DNA of 9,525 nucleotides from Comamonadaceae bacterium. GTDB lineage: Bacteria; Pseudomonadota; Gammaproteobacteria; Burkholderiales; Burkholderiaceae. The DNA is taken from positions 1 through 9,525 of the forward strand of contig CANNNB010000078.1 in the NCBI GenBank assembly GCA_947505995.1, read 5' to 3'. Positions 1-7,161 of this stretch are shown piece after piece (the stretch's first letter is position 1; each line of letters begins with the position of its first letter). The notes under the pieces are model-generated. The model did not search any database and was not told where the DNA came from. It saw nothing but the letters and a program-made list of their open reading frames with translations. The position numbers were made by a program, and so were the translations under genes.

Positions 1-1537
<1,537 letters not shown>

Positions 1538-1585
1538 TTGATTTCAACACATCGCTTCACATTTAAGTGAAATGAACCAACCTTT

Positions 1586-1590
1586 GGAGA
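1586..1590 (+). promoter_or_regulatory. Ribosome binding site of the phosphoribosyltransferase gene
   Basis: GGAGA lies 6 nt before ATG 1597 and supports that start. It is the best Shine-Dalgarno sequence on the left side of the window, so this gene can be translated independently even if transcribed with purA. The rest of the 59-bp gap after purA shows no convincing promoter or terminator. Confidence 0.7.
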
Positions 1591-1596
1591 ATCCGC

Positions 1597-2121
1597 ATGC
1601 TGACTGAAGACGGCAAACACCTGTACGTGAGCTACGACGAATATCACAATCTGATTGAAAAATTGGCCATCAAGGTGCATCAATCGGGTTGGGAATTCGA
1701 TACCATTTTGTGTTTGGCAAGGGGCGGTATGCGTCCTGGCGATATTTTGTCTCGCATTTTCGACAAGCCCTTGGCGATCATGTCCACCAGCTCTTATCGG
1801 GCTGATGCCGGCACCATTCAAGGTCATTTGGACATCGCGCGATTTATTACCACCCCAAAGGGTGAAATCGCTGGCCGTGTTTTGTTGGTCGACGATTTGG
1901 CCGATTCAGGGCACACCCTGCATGCCGTGGTCGACATGTTGAAAACCAATTACAAGCCCATCACAGAACTTCGCAGTGCAGTCATTTGGACCAAGGGTCT
2001 TTCTGGTTTTCAGCCTGACTATTCTGTTGAATTTCTGCCAACCAACCCTTGGATTCATCAGCCTTTTGAGGGATATGACAGCATGAATCCCAAAAAATTG
2101 ATTGAAAAGTGGAAAGTCTGA
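1597..2121 (+). CDS. Purine-type phosphoribosyltransferase (type I PRTase fold)
   Basis: This 174-residue cytoplasmic protein carries the type I phosphoribosyltransferase PRPP-binding signature VLLVDDLADSGHTL at 95-108, with the adjacent acidic pair D99-D100. It also has ARGGMRPGDIL at 41-51, which matches the PPi-loop region of purine salvage enzymes. The C-terminal NPWIHQPFE at 150-158 resembles the base-binding segment of the xanthine/hypoxanthine-guanine group. The expected reaction is base plus PRPP to nucleotide plus pyrophosphate. The position after purA suggests purine salvage, but the exact base (hypoxanthine, guanine or xanthine) cannot be read from the sequence, so no symbol is given. 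It is not a pyrR or upp type by motif. Its stop is 14 bp before the next gene, so co-transcription is likely. Confidence 0.9.
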   Translation: MLTEDGKHLYVSYDEYHNLIEKLAIKVHQSGWEFDTILCLARGGMRPGDILSRIFDKPLAIMSTSSYRADAGTIQGHLDIARFITTPKGEIAGRVLLVDDLADSGHTLHAVVDMLKTNYKPITELRSAVIWTKGLSGFQPDYSVEFLPTNPWIHQPFEGYDSMNPKKLIEKWKV

Positions 2122-2135
2122 TTTAGGATGTTGGG

Positions 2136-3362
2136 ATGACAGATAAAACCACATCCCATATTTCTACAAACCTCATTCACCACGGCTACACCCCACCGGC
2201 TGAGTTCCTTGCACCTCAGGCGGGCGTTTTCAAAGCCTCTACTGTATTCTTTCCCAATGTGGCGGCCATGCGGCAACGCGATTGGAAAGACAAATCGGCC
2301 TACACCTATGGGACCCACGGCACGCCCACAAGCTTCACGCTTGAGGAGCGACTTTGCGCCTTAGAGGGCGGCAAACATTGTGTTCTAACACCCAGCGGCT
2401 TGGCGGCCTTGGCAGTCGCATCATTTGCTTTTTTGAAAACGGGCGATCATGTTTTGCTGCCAGACAACTCTTATGGGCCCAATAAGGTTTTGGCTGAGGG
2501 TGAACTTGCAGCCTTTGGAATTTCGCATACCTATTACGATGCCATGGATCCCCAAGATCTAGCGGCCAAAATAAAACCAAACACCCAATTGGTCTGGCTA
2601 GAAGCCCCTGGCTCAATCAGCATGGAGTTTCCTGACTTGATTGGCTTGTTGAAGGTCTGTCAATCGCACCATGTTTTAACCGGCTTAGACAACACATGGG
2701 GTGCAGGTCTGGCATTCAAACCATTTAACTTGTTGGGCGATAGCAGTTTGTCTGTTGATTTCACGGTTCATGCCCTGACCAAATATCCAAGCGGCGGCGG
2801 CGATGTGCTCATGGGCAGTGTCATGACCTGTCATGATGCCTTGGCTTTGAAGCTCAAAATGACCATGAGTCGTTTGGGCGTTTGTGTCGGCGCTAACGAC
2901 GTAGAAAGTATTCTTCGCTCGCTCCCCACCATTTCATTGCGATATGCGGCGCAAGACCAGTCTGCGCGGCAATTGGCCCAATGGTGGAAAACCCAGAAGG
3001 CCTGCGTGCAAGTTCTTCATCCTGCCATAGAGGGTTCCCCCGGCCATGACCATTGGCAAGCCTTGTGTGCACCTCAAGGCGCCCATGGCCTAGCCGCAGG
3101 CTTGTTCAGCGTGATGCTCCACCCCTCCTTGACACAAGCCCAAGTTGATGCATTTTGCGACAGCCTGAGTCTCTTCAAGTTGGGCTACAGCTGGGGCGGC
3201 CCTGTCAGCTTAGTGGTGCCCTACAACATCGCCAGCGTGCGTTCACAATGGCCTTCTCATCTTCAGCAAGGCTACTTGGTTCGTTTTTCAACAGGCTTTG
3301 AAGACCCACAAGATTTAATCAACGATTTGGCCAAAACAGCAACTCAGTGTCTGAATTTCTAA
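2136..3362 (+). CDS. metC: Cystathionine beta-lyase (MetC-like PLP-dependent enzyme)
   Basis: This is a 408-residue, fold-type I PLP enzyme of the Cys/Met metabolism family. YTYGTHGTPT at 57-66 is the phosphate-binding loop contributed by the neighbouring subunit. TPSGLAAL at 85-92 is the other phosphate contact. D185 in LDNTWGAG should bind the pyridine nitrogen. K216 in VHALTKYPSGGGD is the Schiff-base lysine. SWGGPVSLVVP at 352-362 and R383 in LVRFSTGFED match the C-terminal carboxylate-binding part. MetC cleaves cystathionine to homocysteine, pyruvate and ammonia in methionine synthesis. The SWGG motif favours lyase over the gamma-synthase MetB, but closely related C-S lyases cannot be excluded. 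AGGA at 2126-2128 plus flank, about 7 nt before ATG 2136, supports the start. The gene lies 14 bp after the phosphoribosyltransferase and probably shares its transcript. Confidence 0.88.
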   Translation: MTDKTTSHISTNLIHHGYTPPAEFLAPQAGVFKASTVFFPNVAAMRQRDWKDKSAYTYGTHGTPTSFTLEERLCALEGGKHCVLTPSGLAALAVASFAFLKTGDHVLLPDNSYGPNKVLAEGELAAFGISHTYYDAMDPQDLAAKIKPNTQLVWLEAPGSISMEFPDLIGLLKVCQSHHVLTGLDNTWGAGLAFKPFNLLGDSSLSVDFTVHALTKYPSGGGDVLMGSVMTCHDALALKLKMTMSRLGVCVGANDVESILRSLPTISLRYAAQDQSARQLAQWWKTQKACVQVLHPAIEGSPGHDHWQALCAPQGAHGLAAGLFSVMLHPSLTQAQVDAFCDSLSLFKLGYSWGGPVSLVVPYNIASVRSQWPSHLQQGYLVRFSTGFEDPQDLINDLAKTATQCLNF

Positions 3363-3373
3363 GCGTTTTAGAA
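3357..3373. repeat. AT-rich inverted repeat over the metC stop codon
   Basis: TTCTAA (3357-3362) and TTAGAA (3368-3373) are perfectly complementary around a 5-nt loop, with the metC TAA inside the left arm. The stem is short, AT-rich and lacks a following T-run, so any termination role is weak. The remaining bases up to the next gene at 3425 show no clear promoter. Confidence 0.3.
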
Positions 3374-3424
3374 GATTGAATGCCAAGCTGATACAGTGGA
3401 TGCCATTGAATAGAAAGAAATACC

Positions 3425-3616
3425 TTGGCAACTCCCAATTACGGCTACGAAAAACGTCAAAAAGAATTGGCGAAGAAGCGCAAAAAAGAAGATAAGCTGA
3501 AGGCCAAGTCTGAAAAACGAACCGACTCGCCGGAATCGACTGACTTAGCTTCGGAAGACATTGCGGATGAAGCCAACGCGGTTTTGCCAGAATCAGATAC
3601 GCCTCAAGCCCCTTAA
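3425..3616 (+). CDS. Small highly charged conserved hypothetical protein (63 aa), TTG start
   Basis: This is a 63-residue protein starting at TTG 3425. The opening MATPNYGYEKRQKELAKKRK matches a small protein I recall as widespread in Betaproteobacteria, and this is the main argument for coding and for the start. In frame, a stop at 3407-3409 leaves no ATG upstream. Residues 10-32 are dominated by lysine and arginine and look helical or coiled-coil-like. Residues 34-59 are acidic and Ser/Pro-rich and probably disordered. There is no signal peptide, membrane segment or recognisable domain. The basic half could bind nucleic acid or ribosomes, but that is inference only. The ribosome binding site is weak: purine-rich AGAAAGAAA at 3412-3420. 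It follows metC by 62 bp and converges on tesA with a 26-bp gap. Function is unknown. Confidence 0.75.
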   Translation: MATPNYGYEKRQKELAKKRKKEDKLKAKSEKRTDSPESTDLASEDIADEANAVLPESDTPQAP

Positions 3617-3626
3617 CTTCAGGCGT
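3599..3626. terminator. Stem-loop between convergent small-protein gene and tesA
   Basis: The arms ACGCCTCAAG (3599-3608) and CTTCAGGCGT (3617-3626) pair with one C/C mismatch around an 8-nt loop. CAG at 3594-3596 and CTG at 3627-3629 could extend the stem across a 2-nt bulge. It overlaps the stop codon of the small gene and lies 17 nt beyond the tesA stop on the other strand. Neither strand has a T-run after the stem, so it is not a classical intrinsic terminator. It could still stabilise 3' ends or aid bidirectional termination. Confidence 0.4.
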
Positions 3627-3642
3627 CTGCATTCCCTGCTTG

Positions 3643-4341
3643 CTACTTTGGTTCTGCCAGCATTTTCCTAAGTTGAGGCCAGATGTTTTTCATCATGGTG
3701 TTTTGTGCCCCTTCATTGGGGTGAATGCGATCTGGCTGAAACCACTTTAAGGGATCGGCATCGTCGGCAATGCCTTTTAAAAAACTGTTGTTAAGTTCAG
3801 CGCCAGTCTCTTTGGACACTGATTGATAGGCTTGTGCTATTTGCTGCGCGTAGTTAGCGCCATAGTTGGGGGGTATCTGCATGGCAACCAGCATTACTTT
3901 GGCACCGGTTTTTTTGGCTTGTTTGGCCATGCTGCTTAAATTCTGTTGCGTCATTCGCATGCTCAAGCCTCTAAGGGCATCGTTGCCGCCCAGCTCCACG
4001 ATCAGGAGATGAGGTTTGTGAATTTGAAGCAATTGGGGCAACCTGCTGACGCCACCTGAACTTGTGTCACCGCTGATGCTGGCATTCACAATTCGCACTT
4101 TCACCATCTCTTTGGCAGCTTGCTCACTCATTAGCTGAACCCAGCCCGTGCCTCTTGTGAGGCCATACTCTGCGCTTAAAGAGTCACCCACTATTAACAC
4201 GATTTTCTCTGTGTTCTGTTGTGACTTGTTGTTTAAATGGGCTAGTGACTCGCTGGCCCACAGGGGCAAGTAAAAGCCCGCGCAGAATAAGCCCACCACA
4301 AGCCAGTTAAAGTATTGTCGTTGTAAGGAAATTTGGTACAT
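3643..4341 (-). CDS. tesA: Secreted SGNH esterase / acyl-CoA thioesterase I (TesA)
   Basis: This 232-residue SGNH (GDSL) hydrolase is close to E. coli TesA (thioesterase I, lysophospholipase L1) and to arylesterases. The four blocks are present. GDSLS at 52-56 carries nucleophile S54. G91 lies in ASISGDTSSGG. GGND at 118-121 carries oxyanion N120. DRIHPNE at 204-210 carries D204 and H207. Residues 1-29 form a Sec-type signal peptide: basic residue R8, hydrophobic stretch about 12-28, and probable cleavage after LWA (27-29). The mature enzyme is therefore expected in the periplasm. Likely substrates are acyl thioesters, lysophospholipids or short esters; the true one is unknown. ATG at 4341 is the only start keeping the full signal peptide, but no good ribosome binding site precedes it. 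The gene stands alone on this strand, and its start overlaps the divergent ABC gene, as tesA and ybbA are divergent neighbours in E. coli. Confidence 0.92.
   Translation of the reverse strand: MYQISLQRQYFNWLVVGLFCAGFYLPLWASESLAHLNNKSQQNTEKIVLIVGDSLSAEYGLTRGTGWVQLMSEQAAKEMVKVRIVNASISGDTSSGGVSRLPQLLQIHKPHLLIVELGGNDALRGLSMRMTQQNLSSMAKQAKKTGAKVMLVAMQIPPNYGANYAQQIAQAYQSVSKETGAELNNSFLKGIADDADPLKWFQPDRIHPNEGAQNTMMKNIWPQLRKMLAEPK
4325..4330 (+). promoter_or_regulatory. Ribosome binding site of the ABC ATPase gene, inside tesA
   Basis: AAGGAA ends 9 nt before ATG 4340 and supports that start over ATG 4352, which has only an AGGAA 2 nt away. The site lies inside the first codons of tesA on the opposite strand. 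I found no convincing sigma-70 promoter for either gene here. Confidence 0.6.
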
Positions 4342-5017
4342 GTCAGGAACAATGATCTCAGTCAGTCATGTGAGTAAGGTGGTCACAGATGCAAGCGGCC
4401 CGCTGGCTATTTTGCGCGATATTGATTTTTCCGTGAGTGCAGGGGAATCTGTGGCTATTTTGGGGGCTTCTGGCTCAGGCAAAAGCACTTTGTTAGCCAT
4501 CATGGCAGGTTTAGATACGCCCACCGAAGGTCAAGTTTCTCTTGCGGGCCAGCAAATATTTGACATGACAGAAGACCAACGAGCTGCATGGCGCGGTCAA
4601 AAGTTGGGCTTTGTTTTTCAGAATTTTCAACTGATGGGTCATTTGTCAGCTCTAGAAAATGTCATGTTGCCACTGGAACTTGCAGGGTTGAGAAATGCAG
4701 CGCATTTGGCCAAACAGATCTTGTCGCAAGTTGGTCTTGCCGAGCGCTTGAGTCATTTCCCCAAAGTTCTCAGCGGCGGCGAGCAGCAACGTGTTGCCCT
4801 TGCCCGTGCCTTTGTGGTTCAACCACAACTGCTCTTGGCCGATGAGCCAACTGGCAGTTTAGATGCACAAACTGGGGAAAGCATCATGGATTTGATGCTC
4901 TCTATGAATCAGGCCCGAGGAACGACCTTAATTTTGGTCACCCATGACCAAAAATTGGCTGATCGCTGTGATCGAACGCTCACTCTACAAGCTGGGCAGC
5001 TCATATCCCAACGATAA
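4340..5017 (+). CDS. ybbA: ABC transporter ATP-binding protein, YbbA/LolD type
   Basis: This is a 225-residue ABC ATPase of the MacB/LolD/FtsE group. Walker [10 protein letters not shown] is at 42-50, Q-loop Q94 in FQNFQL, signature [14 protein letters not shown] at 144-157, Walker B LLLADEP at 164-170 with catalytic E169, and switch histidine H202 in THD. All key residues are intact, so the protein should hydrolyse ATP. Family members energise FtsX-fold permeases that move lipoproteins, lipids or peptides rather than small solutes. Divergence from tesA is the E. coli tesA/ybbA arrangement, which is why YbbA is preferred over LolD. In E. coli the permease ybbP follows, but here rlmB follows 7 nt later and no permease is present. 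It may work with an unlinked permease. The exact paralogue name is less sure than the family. Confidence 0.85.
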   Translation: MSGTMISVSHVSKVVTDASGPLAILRDIDFSVSAGESVAILGASGSGKSTLLAIMAGLDTPTEGQVSLAGQQIFDMTEDQRAAWRGQKLGFVFQNFQLMGHLSALENVMLPLELAGLRNAAHLAKQILSQVGLAERLSHFPKVLSGGEQQRVALARAFVVQPQLLLADEPTGSLDAQTGESIMDLMLSMNQARGTTLILVTHDQKLADRCDRTLTLQAGQLISQR

Positions 5018-5024
5018 TTGGGGC

Positions 5025-5765
5025 ATGTCTTCTCCCAAAATTCTTTTCGGCTTTCATGCAGTCGGTGTTCGTTTAAAAACAGCGCCTCATTCCATCGTAG
5101 AGATTTACTTCGAAACCACACGTCGCGATGCCCGAATGCGTCAGTTCATTGAACGGGCTCAAGAGGCAGGTGTTAGGTTGATTGAGGCCGACAGCATGAG
5201 GTTGGCCAAGTTGGCGGGCAGTCATGGACACCAAGGCGTTGCAGCTCGCGTAGAAACCTTGCCGCAAGCACATTCGCTAGACGACCTGCTAGACCAAGTT
5301 CAGGGCCCTCCCTTGCTCTTGGTGTTGGATGGTGTCACAGACCCTCACAATTTGGGTGCATGTTTGCGCGTAGCCGATGGTGCGGGTGCGCATGCCGTCA
5401 TTGCGCCCAAAGATCACGCTGCGGGCATCAATGCCACCGTGGCCAAAGTGGCCAGTGGTGCTGCTGAAACTGTGCCTTATTTCATGGTGACCAATTTGGC
5501 AAGAACATTGGGTGAACTCAAAGAGCGCTCTATCTGGATTATTGGCACCAGTGGGGATGCGCCGCGAAATATCTACCAAGCAGATTTAAAAGGCCCTGTG
5601 GCCTTGGTTCTTGGTGCTGAAGGGCCTGGTATGCGGCAACTCACGCGCAAAACATGTGACGAGTTGGTCAGCATACCGATGCAGGGTGCTGTTGAGAGCT
5701 TGAATGTGTCAGTGGCCAGCGGTGTTTGTTTGTTTGAAGCGGTAAGGCAGCGTTTGGGGTCGTAA
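5025..5765 (+). CDS. rlmB: 23S rRNA (guanosine-2251-2'-O)-methyltransferase RlmB
   Basis: This 246-residue SpoU-family (SPOUT) methyltransferase is very close in length to E. coli RlmB. The N-terminal substrate-binding domain begins [12 protein letters not shown] at 6-17. SPOUT motif 1 is [12 protein letters not shown] at 106-117, with N109 and R115. Motif 2 is [10 protein letters not shown] at 194-203, with E199. Motif 3 is [18 protein letters not shown] at 216-233. Motifs 2 and 3 form the knotted S-adenosylmethionine site. The enzyme 2'-O-methylates G2251 in the 23S P-loop during ribosome assembly. The open frame extends upstream to 4944, but ATG 5025 is chosen: family homology begins there, the upstream part overlaps the ABC gene in another frame, and 5025 is 7 nt after the ABC stop. 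Only a weak GGGG (5020-5023) precedes it, so translation may be coupled to the ABC gene. Confidence 0.95.
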   Translation: MSSPKILFGFHAVGVRLKTAPHSIVEIYFETTRRDARMRQFIERAQEAGVRLIEADSMRLAKLAGSHGHQGVAARVETLPQAHSLDDLLDQVQGPPLLLVLDGVTDPHNLGACLRVADGAGAHAVIAPKDHAAGINATVAKVASGAAETVPYFMVTNLARTLGELKERSIWIIGTSGDAPRNIYQADLKGPVALVLGAEGPGMRQLTRKTCDELVSIPMQGAVESLNVSVASGVCLFEAVRQRLGS

Positions 5766-5767
5766 GC

Positions 5768-6370
5768 TCACAGCAGACCTGCTGCGCCCAAAATGCCGCC
5801 AGCCGCAACCAACCACAACAAGTGAATCGAAGTTCTCAGCATGAGCCCAATTGCGGCAGCGGTAACCATCCAAATTTTCCAGTCTTGTGCAAAGTCGCGG
5901 TGAGCAGCAGATAAAAGCCAACCCGTCGATACCAAGAGCCCGATCACAATGGGTGCCATGCCAGCCTTGAAGGCCTGAACAGATGTCAAATTACGGTTGA
6001 CGTGGGCCCATTTGGTGGCTTTGTAAGTCAAGATGGAGGAGGGCAACATGATGCCCACCATGGTCAGAAACACACCCAGCAAACCAAGCCACCAGGCTGT
6101 TGCACCAGCACTTAACCCACCTCCTGCATTGACACCAATTTGCCATCCCATGAGCGCGACAAACAGCACATTTGGGCCGGGTGCAGACTGTGCCAGTGCA
6201 ATGCAAGAAGAAAAAGATGAATCTGTTAGCCAATGTTTTTCATTGACCAAAAATCGATGCATTTCTGGCGCGGTGGTGATAGCACCACCAATTCCCATCA
6301 GGGACAAGACTGCAAAATGCACGAACAACTCGAACCAGTCTTGAGGACTAAGAGACAGGCTTATGTTCAA
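5768..6370 (-). CDS. Chromate transporter (CHR) family short protein, second of pair
   Basis: This 200-residue inner-membrane protein is half the length of a full ChrA. LMGIGGAITTAPEMHRFLV at 24-42 and AQSAPGPNVLF at 60-70 match the conserved CHR-domain signatures. Several hydrophobic segments follow, at about 67-80, 92-115, 137-155 and 166-199. The start is TTG at 6370, supported by GGGAG 5 nt upstream. It overlaps the stop of the preceding family member in a TTGA tetranucleotide. Paired short CHR proteins are known in other bacteria to work together, with opposite membrane topologies, as one transporter. Full-length relatives export chromate by proton-motive force, but many family members have unproven substrates. 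No chromate regulator such as chrB is visible, so chromate specificity is not shown here. Confidence 0.87.
   Translation of the reverse strand: MNISLSLSPQDWFELFVHFAVLSLMGIGGAITTAPEMHRFLVNEKHWLTDSSFSSCIALAQSAPGPNVLFVALMGWQIGVNAGGGLSAGATAWWLGLLGVFLTMVGIMLPSSILTYKATKWAHVNRNLTSVQAFKAGMAPIVIGLLVSTGWLLSAAHRDFAQDWKIWMVTAAAIGLMLRTSIHLLWLVAAGGILGAAGLL
5771..5784. repeat. Perfect inverted repeat at the rlmB/chromate-transporter convergent junction
   Basis: CAGCAG (5771-5776) and CTGCTG (5779-5784) are exact inverted copies separated by AC. As RNA this would be a 5-bp stem with a 4-nt loop. It encodes the last residues of the - strand transporter and starts 6 nt after the rlmB stop. No T-run follows on either strand, and part of the symmetry could simply reflect the Ala-Ala-Gly-Leu-Leu codons. 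Confidence 0.3.
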
Positions 6371-6981
6371 GTTGACTCCCGATCTTTTTTGGAATTAAGT
6401 TCAGAGTTTTTTTGTATCAAGGCTCGGTAGGTGATGTAACAGGCCAAGCTGCCTAAGCCAAGTAAAACCCAAGCCAAAGGCAATCTAAAAATACCCACGC
6501 CAGCAAATGTCAGAACTGCAAAAGGAATGGCAAGCCATAAGCCCATAGGGTTTTTAGGCAGGGTGGTGCTGAGTTTGAGTCCTGTGGCAATGACCAAACC
6601 CGCAGACACAGCACCCATGCCTTTAAGTGCACCTTGCGCCACAGGGTTGTCTGCTACACCGCCAAACATGATGGCCAAGCCCAAGACCACAACGAGGGGT
6701 CCGCAAATGAGGCCGCAAACTGCTGCCAAGGCACCTCCCATGCCAAAGTATTTGCCGCCTAGCATAAGGCCAAGATTGACCACGTTGGGACCTGGCATAA
6801 CTTGGGCAACCGACCACTCTTCAATAAATTGCGCTTTTGTCATCCACTTTCTGCGCTCGACCAGCTCTTGTTGAACGACGGCCACAACACCACCAACGCC
6901 TTGAAGGGCCATGAAGGTGAAAACCAGAAACAACTCCGTTTTTGATCGGGGGTAGTTAAGTTCTTGAGCTTCAGAAGACAT
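6367..6981 (-). CDS. Chromate transporter (CHR) family short protein, first of pair
   Basis: This 204-residue inner-membrane protein carries CHR signatures FTFMALQGVGGVVAVVQQEL at 21-40 and AQVMPGPNVVNLGLMLGG at 59-76. Hydrophobic segments lie at about 82-107, 121-136, 147-165 and 168-187, with a hydrophilic, charged tail from 190. The frame is open to an ATG at 7116, but the extra 45 residues look unlike the family, whereas homology begins soon after ATG 6981, so 6981 is chosen. No Shine-Dalgarno sequence precedes 6981. CATAAT at 6993-6988 would place transcription near the start codon itself, though its -35 is poor. It forms a two-gene unit with the next CHR protein through a 4-bp overlap, and both halves are probably required for one transporter. 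Substrate is likely chromate or another oxyanion, by family only. Confidence 0.85.
   Translation of the reverse strand: MSSEAQELNYPRSKTELFLVFTFMALQGVGGVVAVVQQELVERRKWMTKAQFIEEWSVAQVMPGPNVVNLGLMLGGKYFGMGGALAAVCGLICGPLVVVLGLAIMFGGVADNPVAQGALKGMGAVSAGLVIATGLKLSTTLPKNPMGLWLAIPFAVLTFAGVGIFRLPLAWVLLGLGSLACYITYRALIQKNSELNSKKDREST
6376..6380 (-). promoter_or_regulatory. Ribosome binding site deciding a TTG start
   Basis: On the - strand GGGAG (6380 to 6376) lies 5 nt before TTG 6370. It sits inside the end of the upstream transporter gene and supports both the TTG start and translational coupling of the pair. Confidence 0.65.
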
Positions 6982-7095
6982 GTTTGAATTATGGCTGAAG
7001 GTTTCGGCGGTGAAGGGAACGCAGATAAGACTTTTTGTTTTGAAGACCTGCAATCTTGATGAAAAACAGGGTTCGATAGAACTAATCATGACCAA

Positions 7096-7134
7096 TAGAG
7101 ACCCTCTAACGGACATGTTCTCAAAGAGGCTCTA
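7096..7134. repeat. Bulged inverted repeat in the divergent intergenic region
   Basis: TAGAG-AC-CCTCT (7096-7107) pairs with AGAGG-CTCTA (7125-7134), giving 10 bp with a 2-nt bulge. The central spacer holds GGACATGTTC (7111-7120), a near-palindrome sharing almost the same centre. It lies in the 180-bp region between the chromate-transporter genes and ygiQ, beginning 28 nt before the ygiQ ATG. It may be a protein-binding operator for one or both directions, or a hairpin in a 5' leader. No other structure was found in the 180 bp. Confidence 0.45.
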
Positions 7135-7138
7135 AACT
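7110..7138 (+). promoter_or_regulatory. Candidate sigma-70 promoter of ygiQ
   Basis: CGGACA (7110-7115) and TAAACT (7133-7138) each match the -35 and -10 consensus at 4 of 6 positions with a 17-nt spacer. Transcription would begin near 7145, about 17 nt before ATG 7162. It lies almost wholly inside the inverted repeat 7096-7134. The match is modest and could be chance. Confidence 0.27.
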
Positions 7139-7161
7139 AGGGGTATTACCAATATTGATTC

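Noticed and set aside
1556..1571. TTCAC/GTGAA inverted repeat between purA and the phosphoribosyltransferase gene
   Set aside because: A 5-bp AT-rich stem with a 6-nt AT loop and no T-run is within chance expectation for this composition.
4944..5024. N-terminal extension of rlmB by 27 residues from ATG 4944
   Set aside because: It overlaps the intact end of the ABC ATPase in another frame, has no RlmB similarity, and ATG 5025 gives the usual family length.
6982..7116. 45-residue N-terminal extension of the first chromate-transporter gene from ATG 7116
   Set aside because: The extra residues do not look like the family and would run through the intergenic region; kept only as an alternative if transcript mapping supports it.
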